Below, piece by piece: positions 1-6,311 of a stretch of 12,141 nt of DNA. The stretch comes from Gammaproteobacteria bacterium. Its GTDB lineage: Bacteria; Pseudomonadota; Gammaproteobacteria; SMWH01. Both the position numbers and the translations under genes were made by a program. How positions within the stretch are numbered: the first letter of the stretch is position 1; the number at the start of each line of letters is the position of its first letter. The DNA is taken from the NCBI GenBank assembly GCA_004357005.1, contig SMWH01000140.1, positions 1-12,141 of the forward strand, given 5' to 3'. The notes under the pieces are model-generated. The model ran no database searches. It worked only from the letters and a program-made list of their open reading frames with translations, and was not told the origin of the DNA.

Positions 1-164
1 CCCTCAACCGGCTCGCCACTTTGCGCGAACCGGTGGATACCTTTTTCGATGACGTGCTGGTGATGACCGACGATGAGAAGCTGCGGGACAACCGCCTGGC
101 CCTGCTGGCGCGGATGAACCGGATGTTTCTGGGGATTGCCGACGTCTCCCAGCTACAGCACTGA
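1..164 (+). CDS. glyS: Glycyl-tRNA synthetase beta subunit, C-terminal fragment (5' end outside window)
   Basis: This is the last 53 codons of a gene that begins before the window; the reading frame starts at base 3 and ends with TGA at 162-164. The tail contains EPVDTFFDDVLVM, then LRDNRLALLARMNRMF and GIADVSQLQ, which is the characteristic end of bacterial GlyS. This part belongs to the C-terminal DALR-type anticodon-binding domain. GlyS works with the alpha subunit GlyQ in the cytoplasm to charge tRNA-Gly with glycine. The position beside gmhB, plsC and gyrB matches the glyQ-glyS location in Pseudomonas-type chromosomes, which supports the call. The gene converges on the permease gene with 7 bp between the stop codons. 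Catalytic parts of the protein are not visible here. Confidence 0.92.
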   Translation, partial: LNRLATLREPVDTFFDDVLVMTDDEKLRDNRLALLARMNRMFLGIADVSQLQH

Positions 165-176
165 GACCGGCTCAGT
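160..176. terminator. Possible bidirectional terminator between glyS and the permease gene
   Basis: ACTGAG (160-165) and CTCAGT (171-176) form a perfect 6-bp stem around the loop ACCGG. The palindrome contains both stop codons, TGA of glyS on the plus strand and TGA of the permease gene on the minus strand. It is the only dyad at this tight convergent junction. The stem is short and no long T-run follows on either side, so an intrinsic terminator is possible but not well supported. Confidence 0.35.
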
Positions 177-3100
177 TGTTCGCCACCAGCGGCTCCGGCG
201 AACGGGTGATCCGGTACCGGTAGCCTGCGGCGAAGTCGTCGCGCAATTCGGTAGTACCACCGGCCGACCAGTGCACCGTCACGCTCGCGATCGAGCCGTG
301 CGGGCCCAGGCCGAAATGGGCCTCGGGCGGGTCAAAGGACATGTACCCGCCGCTGGCCTTGATCTCCCGCAGTTGGTGCAGCGCCATTTCGGGCCCGTAT
401 TCGATGATGACCTTGCTGCCGATTCCCAGCCGGTTACCCGCCGAGTCGCGCAGTTCAAATACAATGGCATTTCGATCGCGGGTGTTGTTGCGGTATACCC
501 AGACCGGGCCATCGGTGTTGGGGACGATGATGTCCAGATCACCGTCCCCGTCCATGTCCAGAAAGGCAAAGGCTCCGGCAGCCAGGTGGCTCACCAGCCC
601 GGCCTGTTGTGTTTGTTCGGCGAATGACTTTCCTTCCTCGTTGAGAAACAACACATTGGATTCACGCCCGTTGTTGAACTCCATGCCATTCACCACGTAC
701 AGGTCCTGCCACTGATCCAGATTCAGATCGGCAAATTTCGCGTTCCATGTCCACCCCGCCATCTCCACACCGAAGTCTTCCGCCTGATCCTCAAAAATGC
801 CGTCCGCATTGCGCACCAACAACAGGTTGCCACCGCGTTTTTGCGGGATGTTCTTGCCCGTTCTCGGCGGGGCCGGCCGAGAATAGGAGTTGCGGCAGGT
901 ATAGGCCAGAGGTTCCCAGTAGTCCGGGAACCCTTCGCAACGCTCGACGCTTCCGAAACGGGATGTGGCCCAACGCAGTTTCTGAAGAGCAATGCAGTCT
1001 CCGCGCACCACGTCGTCTTCGATGGCTAGACAGCGGCTGGCGTTGAGTTCGGTGAACGCCCGGCGCATGACCGCGTGGGTCTGCATCCGCTCTTCGCATC
1101 GGGCCTCCCAGCCGGTCCCGGCCATTTCCTCACAAGCCAGGTTCGGCGGGCGCAGCACCGAGAGCTCGTTGCGGGCGCCGGAGGCTCCACTGATCTGCCC
1201 GATATACATCTCCAGTGACAAATCGTTGTTCACATCCGCCGTGTCAAAACTCATCGTCGAAGTCGCGGTATAGGGGATGATGCCATCGGCCTCGCGCAAC
1301 TGCCGCAACCCGCCACCTTCCTTACCCAGGAAAAAGTCGTCGGGCACAGTGAAATCGTTTCCGAGAAAAACATCCAGCCAGCCGTCCATGTTGAGATCCG
1401 TAACCAGCGAGGTCAGGGTTTCGCCGATGGCTCCGGGCAACTCCTCGGATACAAAACCGTTTTCGGTATTCCGCAACAAAGCGTTGCCCGCTTTCGCCAG
1501 CGGCACGGGGCGCCAACCACTGGACAAGTTGCCGAGGATAATGTCCAGACTACCGTTGTAATCCACATCGGCGAAAGCGGGCGCGCGCGCCATCGTCGCC
1601 TCGGTAGCGGGCAGCGCCTCGAGTTTCCTGAACTCACCGTCTTCGTTGTAGATCACATAGTTCCCATCGCGATACGCGCCGAGGAACAGATCCAGCCGCG
1701 CGTCACCGTTCAGATCGACCAGCGCCGCTGACCCAAACCACATATTCTCAGGAACCGGAATCGCTTGCTCGACAAAACCTTCACCGCCGGTGTTGACATA
1801 CAAATGCGTGCCCGTTTGGCCTGTGATCACCAGGTCGGTCCAGCTGTCGCCATTCACGTCACCCGCCGCGATGGCGCGGCGGGAGGATCGGACCATGCTG
1901 TAAAGAAAAGGCAGATCGGCCAGGTCATCCAGCTGAAACTCGCTCCCGTAGTAGCGCGTAAACAACTGGCTGTCATCACCCACCGGGGGAACGAACGCCA
2001 GCCGTTCAACCACCGCACCGTTCGCCCCTGACAGACCAAAGGTTTCCCACACCCTCGGCTGGGGCGACCATTCATGATCGGGGGCGGATGTGGCCAGTTC
2101 TTCCCAGCCGGTCGTCGGGGTCATCGGGCTCACCGACGGCGCCAGCGTCAACAAGGTCTCGTGAAACAGTTTGCTGTTGCGCCCGTTATTCCACTCTTCA
2201 TAGAAATGCGCGCCGACACCCGCGCTGATGCCCATCGCGATCAGCACCACCGAGATGGCGGTGGCCATGCGATAGGAAAGCGTGTTACCGACAATGAAGT
2301 AGGAATAGATGCTGAAGATCCCGAGGGTGAACAGCAGCGCCATGGCATAGCTCATGGGAAGCCCCGCCGACAGCAGCGCCGACACCACCACGACATCAAA
2401 GGCAATGGGCACAGGCAACAGCAGGCCGAACACGGCCACCAAACCCAAAGTCAGCAAAATGACGGCTTTGCCCTGACGCGGGAAGTGATCGACCATGGTT
2501 TCCCAGGGCAGAAAGGTCACGGCAATCGCCCCGATCAACCCGGCCAACAACATCAAGGGCACCGTCTTTTTGACGATGAACCACAAGTTCTGCACATAGG
2601 CGCGAAGGAACCAGGTCAGTGATTCCATCCAACTTGCTTCTTCGCGGGCCTCGTCGGTGAGCGGTTGCATGGGCAACTGGCTGGCCAGGGATGTTTGAAG
2701 TTTGCTCACATCCCGGGCGGCCGCATCGGAACGCCCAAACAACCAACCGAGTACGGGAATCCCCAGCAGAATGAACGCGATAGTCATTCCAAGCTTGGCG
2801 AAGGCCAGCGCCGGCGGAAACAACACGAACAACATGGTCAGCACCACGATGTTGAGGGTGGGCGAACTGATCATGGCGGCCAGGGTGGTTTCGACCCGCG
2901 CGCCGGCCGAATGCAGGCCCTTGGCGATCGGCGCCGCGCAGTTAACGCACACCCCCAGGGGTGCGCCCACTGCCACGCCCAGCAGCGTATTGCCCAGGCG
3001 AGAGCCCACATCGGTTCGTCGCAGCAGGGCGAACAATGTCATCAAGGCGGCCGCCAGCAGGATTCCGAAGGTCATGCCCTGCCGGTTCGTACTCACCCAG

Positions 3101-3315
3101 TTGAGCGTGGTGTACACCACCCGTTGGATCGCCGGGTCGGACGGCTGAACCTGCAACCACGCCTCGAAACTGAGCGGGTCTTCCAGCAGGGTGTCGCCCC
3201 CCATGGCGGCCTTCTGGTTCAAGGCGGGGACACGGCTGCCGCCCCAGAACGCCACGGCAATGACCGCGATGGCCAGCGCGACGATAATGATGTGTTTGTG
3301 GCGCGAAACCCCCAT
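172..3315 (-). CDS. DUF318/ArsP-type permease fused to a periplasmic FG-GAP propeller with ASPIC/UnbV domain
   Basis: A 1047-residue inner-membrane protein. Residues 8-24 form a first membrane segment after a short basic start (MGVSRHKH). About nine further hydrophobic segments lie at residues 80-370. They include GVCVNCAAPIAKGL (about 121-134) with a following SSPTLNIVVL, and a second half with LLPVPIAFDVVVV (about 299-311). This resembles the two-part core of the permease family that includes ArsP (PF03773). From about residue 375 the chain is soluble and probably periplasmic. It has seven calcium-loop repeats of the FG-GAP/VCBS type (DVNGDSWTD, DLNGDARLD, DVDYNGSLD, DLNMDGWLD, DVNNDLSLE, DLNLDQWQD, DMDGDGDLD). 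An ASPIC/UnbV domain follows at about 950-1035 (GIGSKVIIEYG, GGYMSF, HFGLG, VTVHWSAGG). An insert at about 727-807 holds six cysteines. The same frame opens upstream to a start at 3432, but ATG 3315 gives a clean signal anchor and follows a GGGGGA stretch. The substrate is unknown. The propeller may bind a ligand or partner for transport; that part is inference. Confidence 0.85.
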   Translation of the reverse strand: MGVSRHKHIIIVALAIAVIAVAFWGGSRVPALNQKAAMGGDTLLEDPLSFEAWLQVQPSDPAIQRVVYTTLNWVSTNRQGMTFGILLAAALMTLFALLRRTDVGSRLGNTLLGVAVGAPLGVCVNCAAPIAKGLHSAGARVETTLAAMISSPTLNIVVLTMLFVLFPPALAFAKLGMTIAFILLGIPVLGWLFGRSDAAARDVSKLQTSLASQLPMQPLTDEAREEASWMESLTWFLRAYVQNLWFIVKKTVPLMLLAGLIGAIAVTFLPWETMVDHFPRQGKAVILLTLGLVAVFGLLLPVPIAFDVVVVSALLSAGLPMSYAMALLFTLGIFSIYSYFIVGNTLSYRMATAISVVLIAMGISAGVGAHFYEEWNNGRNSKLFHETLLTLAPSVSPMTPTTGWEELATSAPDHEWSPQPRVWETFGLSGANGAVVERLAFVPPVGDDSQLFTRYYGSEFQLDDLADLPFLYSMVRSSRRAIAAGDVNGDSWTDLVITGQTGTHLYVNTGGEGFVEQAIPVPENMWFGSAALVDLNGDARLDLFLGAYRDGNYVIYNEDGEFRKLEALPATEATMARAPAFADVDYNGSLDIILGNLSSGWRPVPLAKAGNALLRNTENGFVSEELPGAIGETLTSLVTDLNMDGWLDVFLGNDFTVPDDFFLGKEGGGLRQLREADGIIPYTATSTMSFDTADVNNDLSLEMYIGQISGASGARNELSVLRPPNLACEEMAGTGWEARCEERMQTHAVMRRAFTELNASRCLAIEDDVVRGDCIALQKLRWATSRFGSVERCEGFPDYWEPLAYTCRNSYSRPAPPRTGKNIPQKRGGNLLLVRNADGIFEDQAEDFGVEMAGWTWNAKFADLNLDQWQDLYVVNGMEFNNGRESNVLFLNEEGKSFAEQTQQAGLVSHLAAGAFAFLDMDGDGDLDIIVPNTDGPVWVYRNNTRDRNAIVFELRDSAGNRLGIGSKVIIEYGPEMALHQLREIKASGGYMSFDPPEAHFGLGPHGSIASVTVHWSAGGTTELRDDFAAGYRYRITRSPEPLVANN

Positions 3316-3431
3316 GTGTCCCCCATGTCCCCCGTGTGTTGTGGGCCGCAGAGCCCGGAAAATACGGGCCGGCGGCGGCCGGATGATAACGGAAGCCCCG
3401 CGTCGTTGCAGGGTTCTCATACAATGGGCCA
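3316..3431. promoter_or_regulatory. Divergent control region between the permease gene and the gmhB unit
   Basis: These 116 bp separate two outward-facing genes, so promoters for both probably lie here. For the plus strand, TACAAT (3420-3425) resembles a -10 element and sits 6 bp before the ATG at 3432; no good -35 is visible. For the minus strand, TATCAT (3388-3383) is one base from TATAAT, with CTGCAA 17 bp upstream, a weak -35. Close to the permease start are three G5 tracts on the minus strand, spaced by ACAT and ACACAT. Because the reversed permease gene separates gmhB from glyS, the downstream genes need their own promoter, and this is the likely place. Confidence 0.4.
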
Positions 3432-3731
3432 ATGGGCTGGCACGCGTTCCTGATCTGCCCGGGTCTGTGTCTGGCGGGCCTGGCCTCCTTGCCCTCCCCG
3501 GGCGAGGGGTTGGGCCTGACGGCGGCCCGAAGAGCCGGCCTGGCGGACCCGGGCAGCGAGCCGGGCCGGGCTCAGGCGGGCCGGCTCGGCCTGTTCACAC
3601 AGCCCATGCCCGGGTACCACCATGCGCCCGACCTCGCCCTCCAGGGCATGTACCGGGCTATCGAAGCTCAAGGCAAAGAGGGTCAACGGTGGGCTTACAT
3701 TCCCGATCCACGCGTGGCGGGAACCGAATGA
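3432..3731 (+). CDS. Small hypothetical protein upstream of gmhB
   Basis: A 99-codon frame whose TGA overlaps the gmhB start as ATGA (3728-3731), an arrangement typical of translationally coupled genes. Third codon positions are strongly G/C-rich, like the neighbouring genes. The N-terminus (MGWHAFLICPGLCLAGLAS) is hydrophobic but lacks a positive charge before the hydrophobic core, so it is only a weak signal-peptide candidate. The middle is rich in Gly, Ala, Arg and Pro, and the C-terminal 40 residues look more protein-like (GMYRAIEAQG, WAYIPDPR). I do not recognise a family. No clear ribosome site precedes the ATG; a TACAAT hexamer lies 6 bp upstream. An alternative is that this is a GC-rich untranslated leader of gmhB that is open by chance. 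Confidence 0.45.
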   Translation: MGWHAFLICPGLCLAGLASLPSPGEGLGLTAARRAGLADPGSEPGRAQAGRLGLFTQPMPGYHHAPDLALQGMYRAIEAQGKEGQRWAYIPDPRVAGTE

Positions 3732-4270
3732 CCACGCGCATGGTGATCGTGGATCGGGACGGAGTCATCAACCGCGATTCCAAAGACTTCATCCGCTGCG
3801 CCGAAGAGTGGATCCCCATACCTGGAAGCATTACTGCATTGGCGCGTCTGAGCCAGGCGGGTTATCGCGTTGTCATCGCCACCAACCAATCCGGGCTCAC
3901 ACGGGGCCTGTTCAGCGAAGCCGATCTGGACGCCATGCACGCGAAACTACACCACCTGCTGGATGAGGCTCATGGCGCAATTGAAGCCGTTTTTGTCTGC
4001 CCGGATCTTCCGCCCACCCCGGAAGACCGCAAACAGCGCCTGTTCACGCGCATCGCCCATGAATTGCGCGTGGATTTGGCGGGAATCCCCGCGATCGGTG
4101 ATTCCCTGCGCGATATCCAGGCAGCCCTGGACACGGGCGCCCGCCCGATTCTCGTTCGCACCGGCAACGGCCTCCTGACGGAACAGCAACTCGGGGAAGA
4201 CCACGACGTGGAAACCCATGCCGATCTGGCCGCGGCCGTCGATGCACTGCTGGCCGAGACCGCCGGATAA
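3728..4270 (+). CDS. gmhB: HAD-family D-glycero-D-manno-heptose 1,7-bisphosphate 7-phosphatase-like protein
   Basis: A 180-residue cytoplasmic HAD phosphatase. GmhB removes the 7-phosphate from heptose bisphosphate on the way to ADP-heptose for the lipopolysaccharide inner core. Motif I is VDRDGVIN (nucleophile D9, acid/base D11), motif II is ATNQSG (51-56) and motif IV is GDSLRD (D125). IATNQSGLTRG and ARPILVRTG are close to GmhB sequences. One oddity is the zinc loop. E. coli GmhB has C-x-H followed by a C-x-C and RKP stretch, but here only C91 remains in CPDLPPTPEDRKQ and the other three ligands are absent; K102 may stand in for the motif III lysine. The frame is open far upstream, but ATG 3728 places motif I at the usual distance from the start. 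The position between glyS and plsC supports the gmhB call. The loss of zinc ligands leaves some doubt about the exact substrate. Confidence 0.82.
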   Translation: MTTRMVIVDRDGVINRDSKDFIRCAEEWIPIPGSITALARLSQAGYRVVIATNQSGLTRGLFSEADLDAMHAKLHHLLDEAHGAIEAVFVCPDLPPTPEDRKQRLFTRIAHELRVDLAGIPAIGDSLRDIQAALDTGARPILVRTGNGLLTEQQLGEDHDVETHADLAAAVDALLAETAG

Positions 4271-4295
4271 GGCCTGTTTCCCGGCCGACTTTCCT

Positions 4296-4301
4296 TACAA
4301 T
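4296..4301 (+). promoter_or_regulatory. Possible -10 element for plsC
   Basis: TACAAT lies 9 bp before the plsC ATG, inside the 40-bp gap after gmhB. There is no recognisable Shine-Dalgarno sequence between it and the start codon, and no clear -35 about 17 bp upstream. If used, it would give a transcript with almost no leader. plsC may equally be read from the gmhB transcript. Confidence 0.3.
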
Positions 4302-4310
4302 AGCGGCACC

Positions 4311-5042
4311 ATGCTGTTTTTGCGCTCCTCGCTGTTCCACGCGGGCATGATCACCGTCGTGGTCGTGGGATCTTTCGTGGTCGTGCTGTGCCGGCCCTTT
4401 CTGCGTTTCGAGCGCCGTTTTGTCCTGGCGAGCTGGTTCACCCGGGGCGTGATGTGGTGGCTCGGTGTCACCTGCGGACTGAAGCATCGTTTCGAAGGCA
4501 TGGAGAACATCCCTGATGGGCCGGTGATCTTCTTTGCCAAACACCAGTCGGCCTGGGAAACTTTTGCGCTCCAGTCCTATCTGCCGTCGTTTTTCTGGAT
4601 TCTGAAACGCGAAGTCATGTGGATCCCCATTTTCGGCTGGGGCATCGCCACCCTTAACCCCATCGCAATTGACCGTTCCGCTGGCCGTGCGGCGGTTGAG
4701 CAGATCGTTCTACAAGGCACTGCTCGCCTCGAACGCGGGTGGCGCGTGATGATTTTTCCCGAAGGCACGCGGATAGCCACGGGCGACACCCGGCGTTTTG
4801 GCATGGGCGGCGCTGTGCTGGCCCAAAAGAGCGGTTGCCCCGTGGTTCCCATCGCCCATGACTCCGGGTCGTTCTGGGTGCGCCGGGGGTTTCACAAAAA
4901 AGCCGGCACCATCCGGGTCGTTATTGGCGAACCCTTTTGCACCACCGGGCTGAGTCCGGATGACATCAACGCCAAAGCCAAGACCTGGATCGATACCACC
5001 ACGGCGGCGCTGGAACAGTCCGAAGAGACGCCCGGCTCATGA
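4311..5042 (+). CDS. plsC: 1-acyl-sn-glycerol-3-phosphate acyltransferase
   Basis: A 243-residue inner-membrane acyltransferase that adds the second acyl chain to lysophosphatidic acid to make phosphatidic acid. The N-terminal 28 residues are a hydrophobic anchor (GMITVVVVGSFVVVL). The catalytic motif is AKHQSAWET with H78 and E83, an H-x4-E form of the usual H-x4-D box. Other family blocks are LKREVMWIPIFGWG (98-111), NPIAIDRS (116-123), the FPEGTR box (149-154) and VVPIAHDSG (178-186). An upstream in-frame start at 4218 would overlap gmhB by 53 bp and add a non-conserved proline-rich stretch, so ATG 4311 is preferred. The gene follows gmhB by 40 bp and overlaps the next gene by ATGA. Its place opposite gyrB matches that of the Pseudomonas acyltransferase gene lptA, so a lyso-ornithine-lipid or LPA acyltransferase role are both possible. 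Confidence 0.88.
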   Translation: MLFLRSSLFHAGMITVVVVGSFVVVLCRPFLRFERRFVLASWFTRGVMWWLGVTCGLKHRFEGMENIPDGPVIFFAKHQSAWETFALQSYLPSFFWILKREVMWIPIFGWGIATLNPIAIDRSAGRAAVEQIVLQGTARLERGWRVMIFPEGTRIATGDTRRFGMGGAVLAQKSGCPVVPIAHDSGSFWVRRGFHKKAGTIRVVIGEPFCTTGLSPDDINAKAKTWIDTTTAALEQSEETPGS

Positions 5043-6283
5043 CTCACACACCAGATCGTCTGCGCGCCGCCGCACAAGCCGGCGACAACGCCGTCCGCTT
5101 GCAGTTGGCTGACCGCCTGCTGGACGAGCACCAGCCCCTGGATTTCGATCCCTTCGAAGCTTTGTACTGGCTCGAACAGGCCGCGACGGATGGCGATGTG
5201 CAGGCGCTGCTGCGCTCGGGAACCATGTGGGGTACAGGCCTCGGTTGTGACGCGAATCCGGAAACGGCCCGGGTCCGGTTCGAAACCGCGGCGGCTGGCG
5301 GCGATCGTGATGCCCTGGTCGCGCTCGCTTATTGTCGGGAACACGGTTTTGGCGGCGCCCGGGACCCGGCCGCCGCGACGATCGCCTATCAGCGAGCGGC
5401 CATCGGCGGTGATGCAACCGCTTTGGCCTGTCTGGCCTGGCGCCACGAGAGCGGCCACACTTTGGACCGCGACCCGACCCGCGCGGCACGCTGCTGGTCC
5501 CTCGCGGCGGCGGCCGGCCATCCGACGGCCGGCGAACGCCTGCGGTTACTGGGCGCGCCCGCCGGGAACGTGGCTCCGGATATGACCCCGGATTTGGCCG
5601 AAGCCGCCCCCGACCCGGCGCGTGCGCTGGCCGCATCGGCGCCACGACGCCAGGTCGTTGCGTGGGAACCGCGGGCTTTTTGCTTCCCCGGTTTTCTCAG
5701 CGAGGACGAATGCCTGCACCTGGTGGCCGCCGCGCAACAGCAACTCAAGCCCTCTCAGGTGGTGCGTAGTTCGGGCAGGCAACAACGTTTCGAAGGGCGC
5801 ACCAGCGGGGAGATGGCCTTTGTGGCGCCGCACAAGACTATCGTTGTCTGGAACATCGAACAGCGCATCGCCCGGCAGGTGTTGTTGCCGGCGGAACACG
5901 GGGAACCCATGGTCATTCTGCGTTACGGGCCGGGCGACGAATATGTCACCCACACGGATTATTGCGACCCCTCGGCACCCGGCGCCGCCGAGTTCCTTCA
6001 ACGCGGCGGCCAACGTGTCGCCACGTTTCTGGTCTATCTCAACGACGTCCCCGCGGGCGGCGAGACTGAGTTCCAGCTCACCGGCGCAAGCGTCAAACCC
6101 CACCGTGCCATGGGCTTTCTCTTCTGGAATGTGCGCCCGGACGGCAGCATCGACCCCAACTCACGCCACGCGGGCGTACCGGTGCGCGAAGGCCAGAAAT
6201 GGCTGGCCAGCAAATGGATTCGCGAGTTCGCCCCGGTTCCCATGCAACCCAAAGACCCGCGTTACGCGGTTCAGCCCGACTGA
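5039..6283 (+). CDS. Sel1-repeat protein with C-terminal prolyl 4-hydroxylase-type 2OG-Fe(II) oxygenase domain
   Basis: A 414-residue protein with two parts and no signal peptide or membrane segment, so probably cytoplasmic. Residues about 5-170 hold four Sel1-like helical repeats (ALYWLEQAATDGDVQA, ARVRFETAAAGGDRDA, ATIAYQRAAIGGDATA, AARCWSLAAAAGHPTA), which usually bind protein partners. Residues about 205-398 form a prolyl 4-hydroxylase-type dioxygenase domain. The iron ligands are H305 and D307 (HTD) and H377 (RHAG), K387 would bind 2-oxoglutarate, and GGETEF (340-345) is a family signature. All key residues are present, so an active enzyme is expected; the substrate, possibly a protein or peptide, is unknown. 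The start overlaps the plsC stop as ATGA, so the two are probably co-translated. The gene converges on gyrB. Confidence 0.85.
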   Translation: MTHTPDRLRAAAQAGDNAVRLQLADRLLDEHQPLDFDPFEALYWLEQAATDGDVQALLRSGTMWGTGLGCDANPETARVRFETAAAGGDRDALVALAYCREHGFGGARDPAAATIAYQRAAIGGDATALACLAWRHESGHTLDRDPTRAARCWSLAAAAGHPTAGERLRLLGAPAGNVAPDMTPDLAEAAPDPARALAASAPRRQVVAWEPRAFCFPGFLSEDECLHLVAAAQQQLKPSQVVRSSGRQQRFEGRTSGEMAFVAPHKTIVVWNIEQRIARQVLLPAEHGEPMVILRYGPGDEYVTHTDYCDPSAPGAAEFLQRGGQRVATFLVYLNDVPAGGETEFQLTGASVKPHRAMGFLFWNVRPDGSIDPNSRHAGVPVREGQKWLASKWIREFAPVPMQPKDPRYAVQPD

Positions 6284-6311
6284 TCAGATCCTGATCAAAA
6301 CTTTGATCAAA
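6281..6311. terminator. Convergent junction with TGATCA palindromes, possible terminator
   Basis: TGATCAG (6281-6287) and CTGATCA (6291-6297) form a perfect 7-bp stem around the loop ATC, beginning at the stop codon of the oxygenase gene. A second perfect palindrome, TTTGATCAAA (6302-6311), covers the gyrB stop. Together they place three TGATCA copies within 29 bp. No T-run follows the first stem on either strand, so the hairpin would be an atypical terminator. It could still stop transcription or protect 3' ends at this convergent junction. Confidence 0.4.

Noticed and set aside
3316..3432. Permease start at 3432 or 3420
   Set aside because: The added residues are not hydrophobic or conserved and would bury the signal anchor; ATG 3315 gives a standard start.
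136..3453. Long open frames on the plus strand opposite the permease gene (for example 2074-2622 and 2665-3453)
   Set aside because: Their translations are rich in His, Gln, Arg and Gly with no family motif, while the minus strand carries clear domains throughout. They are antisense shadows of a GC-rich gene.
3191..3727. A long N-terminal extension of gmhB in the same frame
   Set aside because: It would overlap the permease start and the control region, has no conserved content, and HAD motif I lies right after ATG 3728, as in known GmhB proteins.
4892..5645. Minus-strand frames of about 200 codons opposite the Sel1 repeats
   Set aside because: They have arginine- and proline-rich composition typical of antisense GC-rich DNA, and the plus strand has clear repeats and an oxygenase domain.
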